From Virgibacillus salexigens (lineage in GTDB: Bacteria > Bacillota > Bacilli > Bacillales > Amphibacillaceae): a DNA stretch of 64,000 nt. The notes under the pieces were generated by a model. The model saw only the letters and a list, made by a program, of their open reading frames with translations. It did no database searches and was not told the DNA's origin. The DNA is taken from the NCBI RefSeq assembly GCF_014905415.1, contig NZ_BNEO01000002.1, forward strand, positions 992,001 through 1,056,000, given 5' to 3'. Of the stretch, positions 28,774 to 39,361 are shown piece after piece (positions within the stretch are counted from its first letter, which is position 1; each line of letters begins with the position of its first letter). The translations under genes were made by a program, and so were the position numbers.

Positions 28774-31090
28774 CCATATCCCCCACTAACGCATGTTCTA
28801 ATACTTGGTCTAAATGGTTTACCGGAATAAATGTTAAGTCATTTCGAACACTTTCAGGTATTGATTCAATATCTTTTTCATTTTCTTCTGGCATGATAAT
28901 CGTAGTAATCCCAGCTCGATGAGCACTTAGGGACTTTTCCTTTAAGCCGCCAATTGGTAAGACCCTTCCTCTAAGTGTGATCTCCCCAGTCATTCCGATT
29001 TCCTTTTTTACAGCTCGTCCTGTTAATGCAGAAACAAGGGCTGTAGCCATTGTTATGCCAGCAGATGGTCCATCCTTTGGTGTTGCACCTTCAGGAACAT
29101 GAATATGAATATCACGTTTTTCGTAAAACTCTGGATCAATGTTTAAATCATTAGCACGAGATCGAATATAACTAAATGCCGCTTGTGCAGATTCTTGCAT
29201 AACATCACCTAACTTACCTGTTAAGGTTAGCTTTCCTTTACCAGGGTAATGAGAGACCTCAATCGATAGGGTATCTCCTCCTGCCGCAGTATAAGCTAGT
29301 CCAGTTGCAGCACCTACCTGATCTTCCTCTTCCATTAATCCATATCGATAGATAGGTTTACCTAATAAATCCTCTATGCTTTTTTCAGTCACAACAACAC
29401 GTTTTTTTTCATTCGATATAATTATCTTAGCTGCCTTTCTACACAATGTTGCTAATTGTCTTTCCAAATTACGTACACCAGCTTCTCTTGTATATGTACG
29501 TATTAACTTCATTAACGCTTGATCACGTAGTTGTAAGTCACCTTTTGTTAGCCCATTTTCCTTTAATTGCTTAGGTAGTAGATGCTGTTTTGCAATATGC
29601 TGCTTTTCTAATTCCGTATAACCGGCAATTGAAATGAGTTCCATTCGGTCTAGCAGTGGTCCAGGAATATTATTTACATAGTTAGCCGTAGCAACGAATA
29701 AAACATTTGATAAGTCATAGGTTTCTTCTATGAAATGATCGCTAAAATTACTATTCTGTTCTGGATCTAGTACTTCTAGTAATGCAGAAGACGGGTCACC
29801 CCGAAAATCGTTAGCCATTTTATCAATTTCATCTAAAAGAAAGACTGGATTAACCGACTTCGCTTTTTTCATGCCTTGAATAATTCTGCCGGGCATCGCA
29901 CCGATATATGTTCTCCGGTGACCTCTAATTTCTGCTTCATCACGAATTCCGCCTAATGAAATTCGTACAAAATTTCTATTTATAGAACTGGCTATAGATT
30001 TAGCTAGCGATGTCTTACCAACTCCAGGTGGACCTACTAAACAAAGGATTGGCCCTTTAATTGTTTGCGTAAGTTTTTGTACAGCCAAGTATTCAAGAAT
30101 TCTTTCCTTTACTTTCTCTAATCCATAATGATCTCGATCTAATATCGCTTCGGCATGTTTTATTTCGATTGTATCTTGTGTCTTTTCTATCCACGGTAAT
30201 GCTAATAACCATTCAATATAATTTCGAATTACCGAGCTTTCAGCTGAGCTTTGTGGTACTTTCTCATATCTATCCAACTCTTTTAGAGCAACATTTCTAA
30301 TATGCTCCGGCATATCAGACTGCTCAATCTTTTCTTTCAGTTGACCTACTTCGCCAGTTTTGCCATCCTTTTCTCCAAGCTCTTTTTGAATTGCCCTCAT
30401 TTGTTCTCTTAAATAGTATTCTTTTTGTGTTTTTTCCATTGATGTCTTCACACGTTGTCCTATTTTCTTCTCTAAATCGAGTACCTTTTTCTCATTAGTA
30501 ATGCTCGTAATTAATTGCTGCAGTCTGTCTTTCACATTTGGTGTTTCCAAAAGTTCTTGTTTTTCTTTTATTTTTAAGGACAAATGAGAAGTGATCATAT
30601 CCGCTAATCTGCTTGGCTCATCAATATCTGAAACCGTATCAAAAGTTTCATGTGTTATTTTTCGAGATACTTTACTATATTGTTCAAATTGATCTAGAAG
30701 AGATCGCATCAATGCTTCCTCTTCATGCTGATCACCTTGAATATCTTTTAACTCTTGAATTTCTACAATAAATTCATCCTGCTGTTCAATATAACGAATG
30801 ATTTCTCCTCGATAGATCCCTTCCACTAACACACGCATCGTTCCATTTGGAAGCTTAATCATTTGCTTCACAGTTGCTAGTGTACCAATAGAATAAATAT
30901 CTTTTGGTTCTGGATCCTCCAATCGAACTTTCTTCTGAGCAGCTAGAAAAATCTGCTGGTCATCCATCATTGCCTTTTCTAATGCAGCAATTGATTTCTC
31001 TCGCCCTACATCAAGATGCAATACCATTGATGGAAATACTAACAGTCCACGTAAAGGTAGGAGGGGAAGTTGCCTGTTATCATTGGTCAT
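28754..31090 (-). CDS. lonA: ATP-dependent protease LonA
   Basis: 778 residues from ATG 31088-31090 (GGAGG eight bases upstream). An N-terminal substrate-recognition domain ([21 protein letters not shown]) precedes the AAA+ module with [13 protein letters not shown] (Walker A) and FLLDEIDKM. The C-terminal S16 domain has the catalytic Ser in [15 protein letters not shown] and the Lys in [14 protein letters not shown] cytosolic quality-control protease. The forespore paralogue lonB, which sits between clpX and lonA in B. subtilis, is not here. Confidence 0.98.
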   Translation of the reverse strand: MTNDNRQLPLLPLRGLLVFPSMVLHLDVGREKSIAALEKAMMDDQQIFLAAQKKVRLEDPEPKDIYSIGTLATVKQMIKLPNGTMRVLVEGIYRGEIIRYIEQQDEFIVEIQELKDIQGDQHEEEALMRSLLDQFEQYSKVSRKITHETFDTVSDIDEPSRLADMITSHLSLKIKEKQELLETPNVKDRLQQLITSITNEKKVLDLEKKIGQRVKTSMEKTQKEYYLREQMRAIQKELGEKDGKTGEVGQLKEKIEQSDMPEHIRNVALKELDRYEKVPQSSAESSVIRNYIEWLLALPWIEKTQDTIEIKHAEAILDRDHYGLEKVKERILEYLAVQKLTQTIKGPILCLVGPPGVGKTSLAKSIASSINRNFVRISLGGIRDEAEIRGHRRTYIGAMPGRIIQGMKKAKSVNPVFLLDEIDKMANDFRGDPSSALLEVLDPEQNSNFSDHFIEETYDLSNVLFVATANYVNNIPGPLLDRMELISIAGYTELEKQHIAKQHLLPKQLKENGLTKGDLQLRDQALMKLIRTYTREAGVRNLERQLATLCRKAAKIIISNEKKRVVVTEKSIEDLLGKPIYRYGLMEEEDQVGAATGLAYTAAGGDTLSIEVSHYPGKGKLTLTGKLGDVMQESAQAAFSYIRSRANDLNIDPEFYEKRDIHIHVPEGATPKDGPSAGITMATALVSALTGRAVKKEIGMTGEITLRGRVLPIGGLKEKSLSAHRAGITTIIMPEENEKDIESIPESVRNDLTFIPVNHLDQVLEHALVGDMDESNKR

Positions 31091-31256
31091 CGTATGTACC
31101 TCCAAATATTATGTAATGTAATTATTTATATCATATGTTCTTAAAGTTTATATAAAAGAATTTTATTTGTAAATTATTATCATACGTCATATTCGATTTT
31201 TATTAAGCTGTTCTTATCATTCGTTCGCCATATAAAAATATACGAAATATCATGAA

Positions 31257-31302
31257 AAGAGACCGACTCGTTACTAAGAACATGTAATAAAGTCAGTCTC
31301 TT
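31257..31302 (-). terminator. Terminator after clpX
   Basis: AAGAGACTGACT and AGTCGGTCTCTT form a 12-bp arm with one mismatch, followed by TTCATG on the minus strand. It separates clpX from lonA. Confidence 0.75.
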
Positions 31303-31334
31303 CACATCATTATTTAAATTAGAATAGATTACTG

Positions 31335-32615
31335 TTACGCACTCTCTTTCGGATGTTTCTTATTACCTTCCATTACGGTACCATCACGATAAACCAACTT
31401 CGGACTGCCATTCTCTTCTTCCACGGTTTTCTTCGTAATAATACATTTCTCAATATCTTCTCTTGATGGTAAATCAAACATCACATCAAGCATAATACCT
31501 TCGATAATGGAACGTAGACCTCTAGCACCCGTTTTACGTTCTATCGCTTTAGCAGCAATTTCCCTTAGTGCTTCATCTTCAAATTCTAGTTCTACATCAT
31601 CCATTTGAAATAGCTTTTCATATTGTTTAACTAATGCATTTTTTGGTTTAGTTAAAATTTCTATTAAGGCTTCTTCATCTAATGGAGTTAGACTTCCTAC
31701 AACAGGAATTCGGCCAATAAATTCAGGAATTAATCCATAACGAAGGAGATCTTCTGGAAGTACTTTTGCTAGCAACTCTCCCATTTCTAAGTCCTGCTGC
31801 TTCTCGTTTGCACCAAATCCAATTACTTTTTTACCAAGACGACGTTTAACTACCTGATCGATGCCGTCAAATGCTCCACCGACAATAAATAGAATGTTAG
31901 TTGTGTCGATTTGAATAAATTCTTGATGTGGATGTTTACGGCCGCCTTGTGGTGGTACACTTGCAACCGTTCCTTCTAGAATTTTAAGTAAAGCTTGTTG
32001 TACACCTTCACCCGAAACATCTCTAGTAATTGAAGGGTTTTCCGACTTACGTGCTACTTTATCAATTTCATCAATATAAATAATTCCTTTTTCTGCTTTT
32101 TCAACATCGTAATCGGCAGCTTGAATTAGCTTAAGTAGAATATTCTCTACATCTTCCCCGACATAACCTGCTTCTGTAAGCGAAGTTGCATCTGCCATGG
32201 CAAATGGCACATTAATAATACGAGCTAACGTTTGGGCTAGCAATGTCTTCCCACTACCTGTCGGCCCAATCATAGCGATATTACTTTTTGATAATTCCAC
32301 ATCATCTGCTGTATTCTTTGTTGTATTAATACGCTTGTAGTGATTATAAACTGCAACAGAAAGATTCTTTTTCGCTTTATCTTGACCAATTACATAATCA
32401 TTTAGGATTTCACAAATCTCTTTCGGCTTTGGGATTTCTTTTAGTTCTGTTTCCTCTTCGGTTCCCAATTCCTCTTCTACAATTTCTGTACAAAGTTCAA
32501 TACACTCATCACATATATAAACGCCTGGTCCAGCAACTAACTTTCGAACTTGATCCTGGCTTTTACCGCAGAACGAACATTTCAATTGCCCTTTTTCTTC
32601 ATTAAATTTAAACAT
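31335..32615 (-). CDS. clpX: ATP-dependent Clp protease ATP-binding subunit ClpX
   Basis: 426 residues. The N-terminal C4 zinc finger CSFCGKSQ...CDECIE (residues 14-40) is intact. The AAA+ domain has [16 protein letters not shown], the pore loop GYVGEDV, and [11 protein letters not shown], with the IGF loop ([10 protein letters not shown]) for ClpP docking. It unfolds substrates for ClpP. Confidence 0.99.
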   Translation of the reverse strand: MFKFNEEKGQLKCSFCGKSQDQVRKLVAGPGVYICDECIELCTEIVEEELGTEEETELKEIPKPKEICEILNDYVIGQDKAKKNLSVAVYNHYKRINTTKNTADDVELSKSNIAMIGPTGSGKTLLAQTLARIINVPFAMADATSLTEAGYVGEDVENILLKLIQAADYDVEKAEKGIIYIDEIDKVARKSENPSITRDVSGEGVQQALLKILEGTVASVPPQGGRKHPHQEFIQIDTTNILFIVGGAFDGIDQVVKRRLGKKVIGFGANEKQQDLEMGELLAKVLPEDLLRYGLIPEFIGRIPVVGSLTPLDEEALIEILTKPKNALVKQYEKLFQMDDVELEFEDEALREIAAKAIERKTGARGLRSIIEGIMLDVMFDLPSREDIEKCIITKKTVEEENGSPKLVYRDGTVMEGNKKHPKESA

Positions 32616-32945
32616 TCCATTTCACCCCTAAAAGTTTAAATCTGCTCCTACGCATTTCACGCTAGGTTTCAACTTTTATAGTCATCATATCAGATCGAAT
32701 TTAAAATACAAAACAATAAACCTTTTTTAAAGTTAATTTGTATCGTATATACATTGTTATCTGTATTCATTTACCATAAATAAGTGATCTAATATGGACT
32801 TGTTCCCATCATAAATTAATAAGTAAGGATTGACTTCTAGCTTTTATTGTTACTTAACATTAACACATACTATTACTATATGTTAATTCTTTAAATAAAG
32901 TCGCTAAAATTACAATTCCTCAAAATCGTTTGTATTAAAAATAAT
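32616..32945. other. tig-clpX intergenic region
   Basis: About 330 AT-rich bases with no credible gene. It must contain the clpX promoter (minus strand). I see no CtsR operator repeat and no clear sigma-A pair. The right end is occupied by the tig terminator. Confidence 0.5.
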
Positions 32946-32947
32946 GG

Positions 32948-32980
32948 AAAACAAGGTGCGAACGCATCGCACCTTGTTTT
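32948..32980 (-). terminator. Terminator after tig
   Basis: AAAACAAGGTGCG / CGCACCTTGTTTT, a 13-bp perfect stem with a seven-base loop; T-tracts are part of the stem on both strands. Confidence 0.9.
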
Positions 32981-33023
32981 AGTCTTTGCCTTATCTCGCA
33001 TGATCTAAACCTTATAATAAGAT

Positions 33024-34310
33024 TTAAACAGCTTTGCTGTGTTCTACAAGGAAATCAATGGCTTTTCTCATTTTTAAATCACCTTTAATTGCGTCCGTAT
33101 TACCACCAAGCATTTGCTTTAGCTGCTCTACTTCTGCACCATACATAGAAGCCATTTTTTCAAGTTCTGCATCTACATCATCTTCAGAAACTTCAAGACC
33201 TTCTTCGTCCACAATTGCTTCTAATGTAAGATTTGTTTTCACTCGTTTCTCAGCATCTTCTCTCATTTGTTCTTTCAATGCAGCTTCATCTTGACCAGAG
33301 AATTGAGAATACATTTCTAATGTCATACCTTGCATCTGCAGACGCTGTTCAAACTCTTTTACCATTTGGTCTAATTCCGTATCCACCATAGCCTCTGGAA
33401 TTTCAGCTTCAGCATTATCGCTAGCTTTTTCAACTAATGTTTCACGTTTTTGGTTTTCGACATCCTGTTTCTTCTGTTCAAGAAGTTGTTCTTTTTTCTT
33501 ACTTTTCAATTCTTCTAGCGTTTCAACTTCATCATCGAGGTCTTTAGCAAACTCATCATCAAGTTCAGGAAGTTCTTTGTATTTCACTTCATGGATCTTC
33601 ACTTTGAAGGTTGCTTCTTTACCAGCAAGGTCTTCTGCATGATAATCTTCAGGGAAGGTCACAGAAACTTCGGTGTCTTCTCCAGTTTCTTTGCCAATTA
33701 ATTGTTCTTCAAAGCCTGGGATAAATTGACCAGAACCGATTTCTAAGGAATGATTTTCACCTTTTCCACCTTCGAAAGCCTCTCCATCAACGAAACCTTC
33801 AAAGTCGATAACAGCTGTATCTCCTTCTTCAATTTTTCCTTCTTCTTTTACAACTAATTCAGCATGATGTTCGCGTTGATGTTCTAAATCATGTTCCACA
33901 TCTTCATCTGTAACTTCTACAGATTGATCTTCCACTTCAAGTCCTTTATATTCACCAAGTTTTACCTCTGGTTTAACGGTAACTTTTGCTGTAAAAACAA
34001 GTGGTTGCCCTTTTTCAATTGTGTCAATATCAACATCTGGTTGTGCTACTGGTTCAATGCCTGTTTCTTCAACTGCTTGCATATAAGCATCTGGAAGTAC
34101 AATGTCAACCGCATCCTGATATAGTGCTTCTACTCCAAAACGTTTTTCAAAAATCCCACGCGGAATTTTACCTTTACGGAATCCAGGAATTTGAACATCT
34201 TTGGATACTTTTTTAAATGCTTGATCCAATGCTTTGTCAAATTCTTCAACACTTACTTCAATCGTAAGTACTCCTTCATTGCCTTCTTGTTTTTCCCATT
34301 TCGCTGACAT
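33024..34310 (-). CDS. tig: Trigger factor (ribosome-associated chaperone/PPIase)
   Basis: 428 residues from ATG 34308-34310 (GGAGGG eight bases upstream), starting [19 protein letters not shown]. The ribosome-binding signature [17 protein letters not shown] is near residue 43. The FKBP-type PPIase domain covers about 150-245 ([20 protein letters not shown]), and the C-terminal helical arms complete it. Very acidic, as usual. Confidence 0.98.
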   Translation of the reverse strand: MSAKWEKQEGNEGVLTIEVSVEEFDKALDQAFKKVSKDVQIPGFRKGKIPRGIFEKRFGVEALYQDAVDIVLPDAYMQAVEETGIEPVAQPDVDIDTIEKGQPLVFTAKVTVKPEVKLGEYKGLEVEDQSVEVTDEDVEHDLEHQREHHAELVVKEEGKIEEGDTAVIDFEGFVDGEAFEGGKGENHSLEIGSGQFIPGFEEQLIGKETGEDTEVSVTFPEDYHAEDLAGKEATFKVKIHEVKYKELPELDDEFAKDLDDEVETLEELKSKKKEQLLEQKKQDVENQKRETLVEKASDNAEAEIPEAMVDTELDQMVKEFEQRLQMQGMTLEMYSQFSGQDEAALKEQMREDAEKRVKTNLTLEAIVDEEGLEVSEDDVDAELEKMASMYGAEVEQLKQMLGGNTDAIKGDLKMRKAIDFLVEHSKAV

Positions 34311-34434
34311 AAAAATTCCCTCCAAAATCTATTATATCCTTCATATTTCACGTTCATTATTATATAATGATCTAAATTTACAACCATCTTATTATAACAT
34401 AATTACTATGCCTTTCAAGCATTTAACGACATTC

Positions 34435-35418
34435 TTAGCTTTCTTCTATAATACTTTCATATAGTGTTTCACATAGTTCGATCTCTTCTATGTAATGCCT
34501 ATTTTCGATAGACGATTCTTCCCTGGTGGGAGATGGAATATTTAAATACGATGAGCCCACATATTTCAATGATTCGGCTATCCATTCAGCATCTTCTTCA
34601 CCTGGCAAAACCGGAAACCTTACATATAAATAATGATTTAATAGTTTAAGCAATAAGTTATATAAGGAAGGATCTTTTTGTTCCAACTCACCGATAATTA
34701 ATAAAATCTGCTTAAATAAGATTTGATTATGTATATTGGGAACTTCATCTGGTTTTACATTTAATGCTGTATCCCACTTATGAACCTTCACCTTATCCTT
34801 ATAGTTAATATCCTGAAGCCAAATAAATACAGCTGTTTTAATGACAGGGTGAATCGATCCCTTCATTAGCAGCGATATGACCTCTTGAGTTGGGTCACTC
34901 CTCAATTTCCGCAATTTCTCAAGCAATCGCCATTGTTTTCGATAATCCTCAGCCTCAATTGCTTCATGCAACTCATCTAAATAAGTAGTCGTATGCTCTA
35001 CCGAAACATCTGCCTTCATTTTACTACTCATCTCATATAATTGCTGAAACTGCTCTTGCATCATGGATGGCACAGCATTTGATTGAAATTCATAGTCTAT
35101 TTGCTTCATCAATGTATCGTATTGATTGGTTTGAAATAGAATCGTTAAATAAATATGTAAATAATGATAATAATGTTCATCCTTATGTTTTAGTAATTCT
35201 TCACATATATCTTGAGCTTCATGATGACGCCCTAATTCCATTAAGCAAATTAGCTTACCACTAATGATTTCATAGCTATCAATTTGGTAACTTAATAACT
35301 TATTTAATTTTAACAGAGCGTCTTCATATTTTTTTTCTTTCAGAGCCTGTAAACTCTCTTCTTCTAATACTGTCCTCCATTTCGGAAAAAGAATGACATT
35401 TTCTGGCAAGTTCTGCAT
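34435..35418 (-). CDS. ysoA: TPR-like repeat protein, YsoA-type
   Basis: 327 residues, mostly helical, with tetratricopeptide-like repeats near the N-terminus (SLQALKEKKYEDALLKLNKLL, KLICLMELGRHHEAQDICEELL, HYYHYLHIYLTILFQTNQYD). It begins MQNLPENVILFPKW. Neighbour of tig, as YsoA is in B. subtilis. Function unknown; repeat proteins of this kind usually mediate protein contacts. Confidence 0.78.
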   Translation of the reverse strand: MQNLPENVILFPKWRTVLEEESLQALKEKKYEDALLKLNKLLSYQIDSYEIISGKLICLMELGRHHEAQDICEELLKHKDEHYYHYLHIYLTILFQTNQYDTLMKQIDYEFQSNAVPSMMQEQFQQLYEMSSKMKADVSVEHTTTYLDELHEAIEAEDYRKQWRLLEKLRKLRSDPTQEVISLLMKGSIHPVIKTAVFIWLQDINYKDKVKVHKWDTALNVKPDEVPNIHNQILFKQILLIIGELEQKDPSLYNLLLKLLNHYLYVRFPVLPGEEDAEWIAESLKYVGSSYLNIPSPTREESSIENRHYIEEIELCETLYESIIEES

Positions 35419-35645
35419 TGTCTACCTCCTCTCATGCGTGTTTATAGTATTTAATTTTAACATACTAGATATACATTCCCGATGCAAAGAAATTTCAAAC
35501 TTTAAGCTAAGATGTTCTTCCTTTAAATGGGGAATGAAACGTATCCGCATTATAGCATATAACCAGAATTCAAAGAAATGTGACCTAACGATTACATATG
35601 GCTCTAAGAGCATGGTTTGATTATAATAGGGTTAGAGGTGAGAAT

Positions 35646-36245
35646 ATGAGTGAAGCATTGAAGCAAATCTATTGGGCCATCAAGCTTGGGGAAAAATTAA
35701 AATATGAGTTAAGGCATAGCTGGCTATCAAATGGGCGACAAGAAAGTGTGGCGGAACATACTTGGCGATTATCCTTAATGGCGATGTTAATCGAACCTTA
35801 CTTAGAGGAAAATATTGATTCTGAAAAGCTATTAAAAATGATCATTATTCATGATTTAGTAGAGGCTGAAGCGAGTGATATCCCTGCTTTCGATACATTA
35901 AATAACCCAAAACTCCTTAAGCAGAAACATGAAAAGGAAAGAGAAGCAATCGACCATATAAAGCAAATGTTGCCAGAACCCCTTGGTAGCAATGTTTTCG
36001 ATTTATGGATAGAATTTGAAAACAAACACACCTATGAAGCAAAAGTTGCCAATGCCCTCGATAAGCTTGAAGCACAAATTCAACATAATGAAGCGGATAT
36101 AGTTACATGGAAGCCCATTGAATATAAAATGAGTTTTATGCTGGATCAACATACGAATTTTAGCCCGATACTTAGTCAATTCAAAGAACTAATCGAACAA
36201 GAAGCAGAAGAAAAGATAAACAAGGCCAATCATCTATCGCCGTAG
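35646..36245 (+). CDS. HD-domain hydrolase, YfbR/HDDC2-like
   Basis: 199 residues from ATG 35646 (AGAGGTGAGA upstream). The metal site pattern is H...HD...D: RQESVAEHTWRLSLMAML, then IIIHDLVEAEASDIPAFD near residues 67-85. The family contains 5'-deoxynucleotidases that hydrolyse deoxynucleoside monophosphates, so nucleotide-pool cleaning is a reasonable guess. It is the last clear host gene before the prophage and is divergent from ysoA. Confidence 0.85.
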   Translation: MSEALKQIYWAIKLGEKLKYELRHSWLSNGRQESVAEHTWRLSLMAMLIEPYLEENIDSEKLLKMIIIHDLVEAEASDIPAFDTLNNPKLLKQKHEKEREAIDHIKQMLPEPLGSNVFDLWIEFENKHTYEAKVANALDKLEAQIQHNEADIVTWKPIEYKMSFMLDQHTNFSPILSQFKELIEQEAEEKINKANHLSP

Positions 36246-36790
36246 ACTAGCACTAATATGTTAAAGAGAGTGATTTCTGTGTTATTGCTGGTCAGGAATA
36301 TTACGAATAATGCGAAAACATTTATAATAGGAGTGAAATATGTTTAGTAGTATTTTAATGTTTCTTTAATCTTTTACAGGAAGAGGCTCCTAGCACCTTT
36401 ACTGCTACTATAACAGTTTAAAAAAGGGGGTAATCAATATGACATTAGTGTTAGCTTCTTTTATTATTTCCCGAGCGGTATTATTTATAGTAGTGAAAAA
36501 GAAATATGGGAATCAGTCGAAAGCAATAAAAAATGGCAATAGAAAATCAAAATATGCGACATAGTTAAGGGTAGATCTAAGCAAGAGGTTTCATTCGTAT
36601 GCATGCAACATCGAATCTTGAGCATTCAAAGCCTAATTAGCGAATGACAGCTCGAGTATAGGGAGTAGGAGTCTTAAATCTAGTATATATAAAATACTTG
36701 TATCTGGAATGATGTTGATACAGTAGGAAAAAAAGTTCCGTAAAAGATTTGGTAGGGGAATAACAGATGGTGCAGCAGGTAGACAATAAG
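36246..36790. other. Host-side intergenic region before the prophage
   Basis: About 545 bases. The only candidate gene is the 41-codon frame at 36439-36564, listed separately. The rest has no ribosome binding site next to a usable frame; a short read-through string (FRKRFGRGITDGAAG, 36739-36786) is not preceded by a start and may be a decayed remnant. Confidence 0.4.
36439..36564 (+). CDS. Possible 41-residue membrane peptide
   Basis: A 41-codon frame with a strong ribosome binding site (AAGGGGGTAATCAAT before ATG). The peptide has one hydrophobic stretch (LVLASFIISRAVLFIVV, residues 3-19) then a basic tail (KKKYGNQSKAIKNGNRKSKY). This is the shape of a small membrane peptide or toxin-like peptide. 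I recognise no family. The good binding site is the main support. Confidence 0.4.
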   Translation: MTLVLASFIISRAVLFIVVKKKYGNQSKAIKNGNRKSKYAT

Positions 36791-36833
36791 AAAACATGCC
36801 CAAATGTGTTATTATCACAGTTGGGCATGTTTT
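36791..36833. terminator. Bidirectional terminator at the host/prophage boundary
   Basis: AAAACATGCCCAA / TTGGGCATGTTTT, a 13-bp stem with T-rich ends on both strands. It is the last host-like element before the presumed attachment region. Confidence 0.8.
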
Positions 36834-36960
36834 CTACCTAATTCATATTTCTTAGTGACGTCCCAGGCAGACATATATAATAGGAAGAAACTCGTTATTT
36901 TAAAAGGGTTTCTTCTTTTTTGTGTGTAAAATATGTGTAAAAAAGTTTTGTGTGTAAAAG
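36815..36960. other. Candidate attachment region (left prophage end)
   Basis: Between the boundary terminator and the first phage gene lie a 19-codon remnant on the minus strand (MSAWDVTKKYELGRKHAQL then stop, 36815-36874), a second hairpin-T-tract (GAAGAAAC / GTTTCTTC, 36884-36921) and three direct copies of TGTGTAAAA (36923-36931, 36934-36942, 36951-36959), two of them within an 11-base TGTGTGTAAAA. Closely spaced direct repeats of this kind resemble integrase arm-binding sites. The core cannot be defined because the other prophage end lies outside the window. Confidence 0.4.
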
Positions 36961-36980
36961 AAGAGAATTAATCCTTATTT

Positions 36981-37355
36981 TTATTCATCATAAATTTGAC
37001 CTGTCTTTATAACATTATTTATTTGCCTTTTCCTGTCTTCGTAGTTTTCTTTATCGCTTTCTAATGTAGTATAAAACTCTGGGTTTTCGACGATGTGCTT
37101 AACTAGTATGAACAAACGTTCTTCTTCTTCGCTTAATTCGGAATTCTTTTGGAATGCACTATACTTTATATAGTAATGATCGAAGATTTCCTTTTCTTGT
37201 TCAGAAATCTCATTTTTTTCCTCAATAACACCATCCATTATATTTAAAATTTGATTTGTGTCATCTGCTATATCTTCGCCTATATTCTCATGTATCTTAT
37301 CCCCACACCCTACCAACACCACACTTAAAATAACTAAAAGCAAAACGTTCTTCAC
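36981..37355 (-). CDS. Prophage lipoprotein
   Basis: 124 residues. It has a short signal peptide ending in a lipobox (MKNVLLLVILSVVLVGCGDK, Cys at residue 17) followed by an acidic helical domain rich in Glu, Lys and Asn. It is the outermost gene of the prophage, reading toward the host. Lipoproteins at lysogeny-expressed ends of Gram-positive prophages sometimes block superinfecting phage DNA entry (as Ltp of Streptococcus phage TP-J34). No sequence relation to Ltp can be claimed. Confidence 0.75.
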   Translation of the reverse strand: MKNVLLLVILSVVLVGCGDKIHENIGEDIADDTNQILNIMDGVIEEKNEISEQEKEIFDHYYIKYSAFQKNSELSEEEERLFILVKHIVENPEFYTTLESDKENYEDRKRQINNVIKTGQIYDE

Positions 37356-37412
37356 TTATTGGCCCTCTAGTATCTTTTTTCTACATATTACCATAAATCC
37401 AGTACAAAAGTT

Positions 37413-38036
37413 TCAACCAATTTTAAATTTTATACCATTTGATTCTTCTTTTACTTTCTCCTTTTTCTTGCTTATATTTTGCATAAATTCCTGTATAGAT
37501 CCTACCTGGAATACTGTTAAATCTCCTTCCTGTATTTCATAGTTGGTGCTGGTAATCATTACTATGAAAGGAAATGGTTTAAATTCATTTGAAATCTTTA
37601 GAGCTTCATAGCGTTTGATTTTCTCATTCATTACTTTTTGTGAGTATAAATTGCGCTGCACTTCTATAAAGAATGGTGCACCTTTTATTGTAGTGAATAT
37701 ATCTGGTTCCGCTAATCCTTTTTTATATTTTGGTTCGATTTGAAAAGTTTTTGGAGTAGTGTATTTCCTTATCTGTTTATAGACTTCTACCAGCTGCAGA
37801 AAATGAGGTATTTTAGTGGAATTATGTTTAATGGTAGATTGAATCGGAAAATAAACGTAAGGCGTAAATGATTTGCTTACACCTATTTGTTTGTCTCTAA
37901 CTAAACGTTTTAAAACAGTGTTAGCACATGTCACAGGGTTTTTTAGTCTAGAAAAATATAGCTCTATGATGTCATCCCTACTCATAACCCTAAATCGTTC
38001 TAAATCCTTTATGATCTGCAAATCCCTTTTATTCAT
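37413..38036 (-). CDS. Replication-relaxation family protein
   Basis: 207 residues from ATG 38034-38036 (GGAG ten bases upstream); it overlaps the FtsK-like gene by eight bases. An N-terminal winged-helix pattern (KRDLQIIKDLERFRVMSRDDIIELYF, two parts) is followed by a nuclease-like fold with EPDIFTTIKGAPFFIEVQRN near residue 115, where Asp and Glu could coordinate metal. The layout matches the Replic_Relax family, which is related to plasmid and phage replication or relaxation proteins. It forms a fixed pair with the translocase-like gene upstream. Confidence 0.75.
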   Translation of the reverse strand: MNKRDLQIIKDLERFRVMSRDDIIELYFSRLKNPVTCANTVLKRLVRDKQIGVSKSFTPYVYFPIQSTIKHNSTKIPHFLQLVEVYKQIRKYTTPKTFQIEPKYKKGLAEPDIFTTIKGAPFFIEVQRNLYSQKVMNEKIKRYEALKISNEFKPFPFIVMITSTNYEIQEGDLTVFQVGSIQEFMQNISKKKEKVKEESNGIKFKIG

Positions 38037-39222
38037 TTTCAAACATCTCCAATACTTTAGAGTAATTATTTTCTTGAGTGGGTTCCTTCTTTTGTTGCTG
38101 TACTCTATATGAATGAAGCAATTTACGGGCATTATCATTATCTAACCAAGGACACTGTATCTCTTGTATACTCGAATTAATTTTCAATAGCATCCTTCCA
38201 GGTGTATTAATCTTTTCAGAGCCAGGTGTACCAATAATTTTTGAATTGGTTGCATCAGCTGTCATGAATCCCATTCGCACTGTTAGATTTACCTTTAGCT
38301 TTCCATCCAGTAGCTTGGCATCAGGTCTTTGCATTGACAAAATAATAAACACTCCTAATGATCTACCTATGCTTGAGATTTCTTCTAAAATGTCCATAAT
38401 GTCAGTTTCTTTTTTTAACAAAACAACTTCGTCAATACATACCACGATATAAGGCAATCTTTCTTTTAATTGATCAATTGAATTTACAGCAGCTTCATCT
38501 AACTTATTCCCTCGCTTGACCATTTCTCTTTTAACTTTATTAAGAGCTGGCCGTAGTTCATCAGCAGAATGGAAAACACCTTCTACATGCTCGATTTGTT
38601 TAAATAGATGAAACTCTGACCTTTTTAGATCCCCTAATATCAATTGCAATTGCTTTGGTGATTTATGTTTTATTAACGTTGTTAGGATACTTCTTATCTC
38701 GCTTGATTTTCCTGAACCTGTTTCACCAGCAATAAGAACATGAGGATTTCTAGTAAGGTCAAATGAATGGATTTTACCATCTAAAGTCTGACCGCAAACA
38801 ATGGGTATTTTTCCTTTTAATGCGCTGTGGATTTCAGGGTAATCATATTTAAACTTACCTGGTAATCCATCTGGAAACACTTTTAATATTCCTCTTTGCT
38901 CTGTGATATTCAAATCAATGTATTGTCCAAAATGTTGCTTAAAGACAAATAGACGTTTTTCAAATTCATCTGGATTTATACCTTTAGGGATAGTAAAAAC
39001 AAATGTGATACATCCTCCCTTTTGATCGAAACGTAATAAATGAGGATAAGCTTCATATTTATCTATTTTTTTAAATAATCCTCCGTTAATAAATGCAGCA
39101 TTCAAATTTTCTATAAGCTTTCTTTTTCTGTATTTATTTTTCAGAAAAACATATTCAAATGCAGGATAAGACCCCCATAAAATTGAACTAGTTAGTAAAG
39201 ACCAACCTAGAATCGTGAACAT
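38029..39222 (-). CDS. FtsK/SpoIIIE-domain DNA translocase-like protein
   Basis: 397 residues from ATG 39220-39222 (GGGAGGAG upstream). An N-terminal membrane segment (FTILGWSLLTSSILWGSYPAF) precedes an FtsK-type ATPase with Walker A GETGSGKSSEIR near residue 170 and Walker B IVVCIDEVVLL. It resembles the short FtsK-like proteins of integrative elements and some Bacillus phages rather than the host septal FtsK. Partner of the replication-relaxation gene. The region between it and the HTH gene holds CTTGGTAG repeats. Confidence 0.88.
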   Translation of the reverse strand: MFTILGWSLLTSSILWGSYPAFEYVFLKNKYRKRKLIENLNAAFINGGLFKKIDKYEAYPHLLRFDQKGGCITFVFTIPKGINPDEFEKRLFVFKQHFGQYIDLNITEQRGILKVFPDGLPGKFKYDYPEIHSALKGKIPIVCGQTLDGKIHSFDLTRNPHVLIAGETGSGKSSEIRSILTTLIKHKSPKQLQLILGDLKRSEFHLFKQIEHVEGVFHSADELRPALNKVKREMVKRGNKLDEAAVNSIDQLKERLPYIVVCIDEVVLLKKETDIMDILEEISSIGRSLGVFIILSMQRPDAKLLDGKLKVNLTVRMGFMTADATNSKIIGTPGSEKINTPGRMLLKINSSIQEIQCPWLDNDNARKLLHSYRVQQQKKEPTQENNYSKVLEMFENE

Positions 39223-39361
39223 ACTTTCTCCTCCCATACATGAGTTATTGTACTTAATATTTTTTTTACCTCCCTCGCCCTCCCTCTTTCAGACAGCTCC
39301 ACTTCGCTCCGCTTTAAACAAATTTTTAAATACCCTTATATATTGGACGTAGATTCTAATA

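Noticed and set aside
36739-36786. Short reading string FRKRFGRGITDGAAG that looks protein-like
   Set aside because: No start codon or binding site upstream in frame, and a stop lies just before it; too short to identify.
36600-36850. A tRNA or tmRNA gene as integration site
   Set aside because: No cloverleaf, CCA-type end or tmRNA tag could be found near the left prophage boundary, and no tRNA or rRNA gene was recognised elsewhere in the window.
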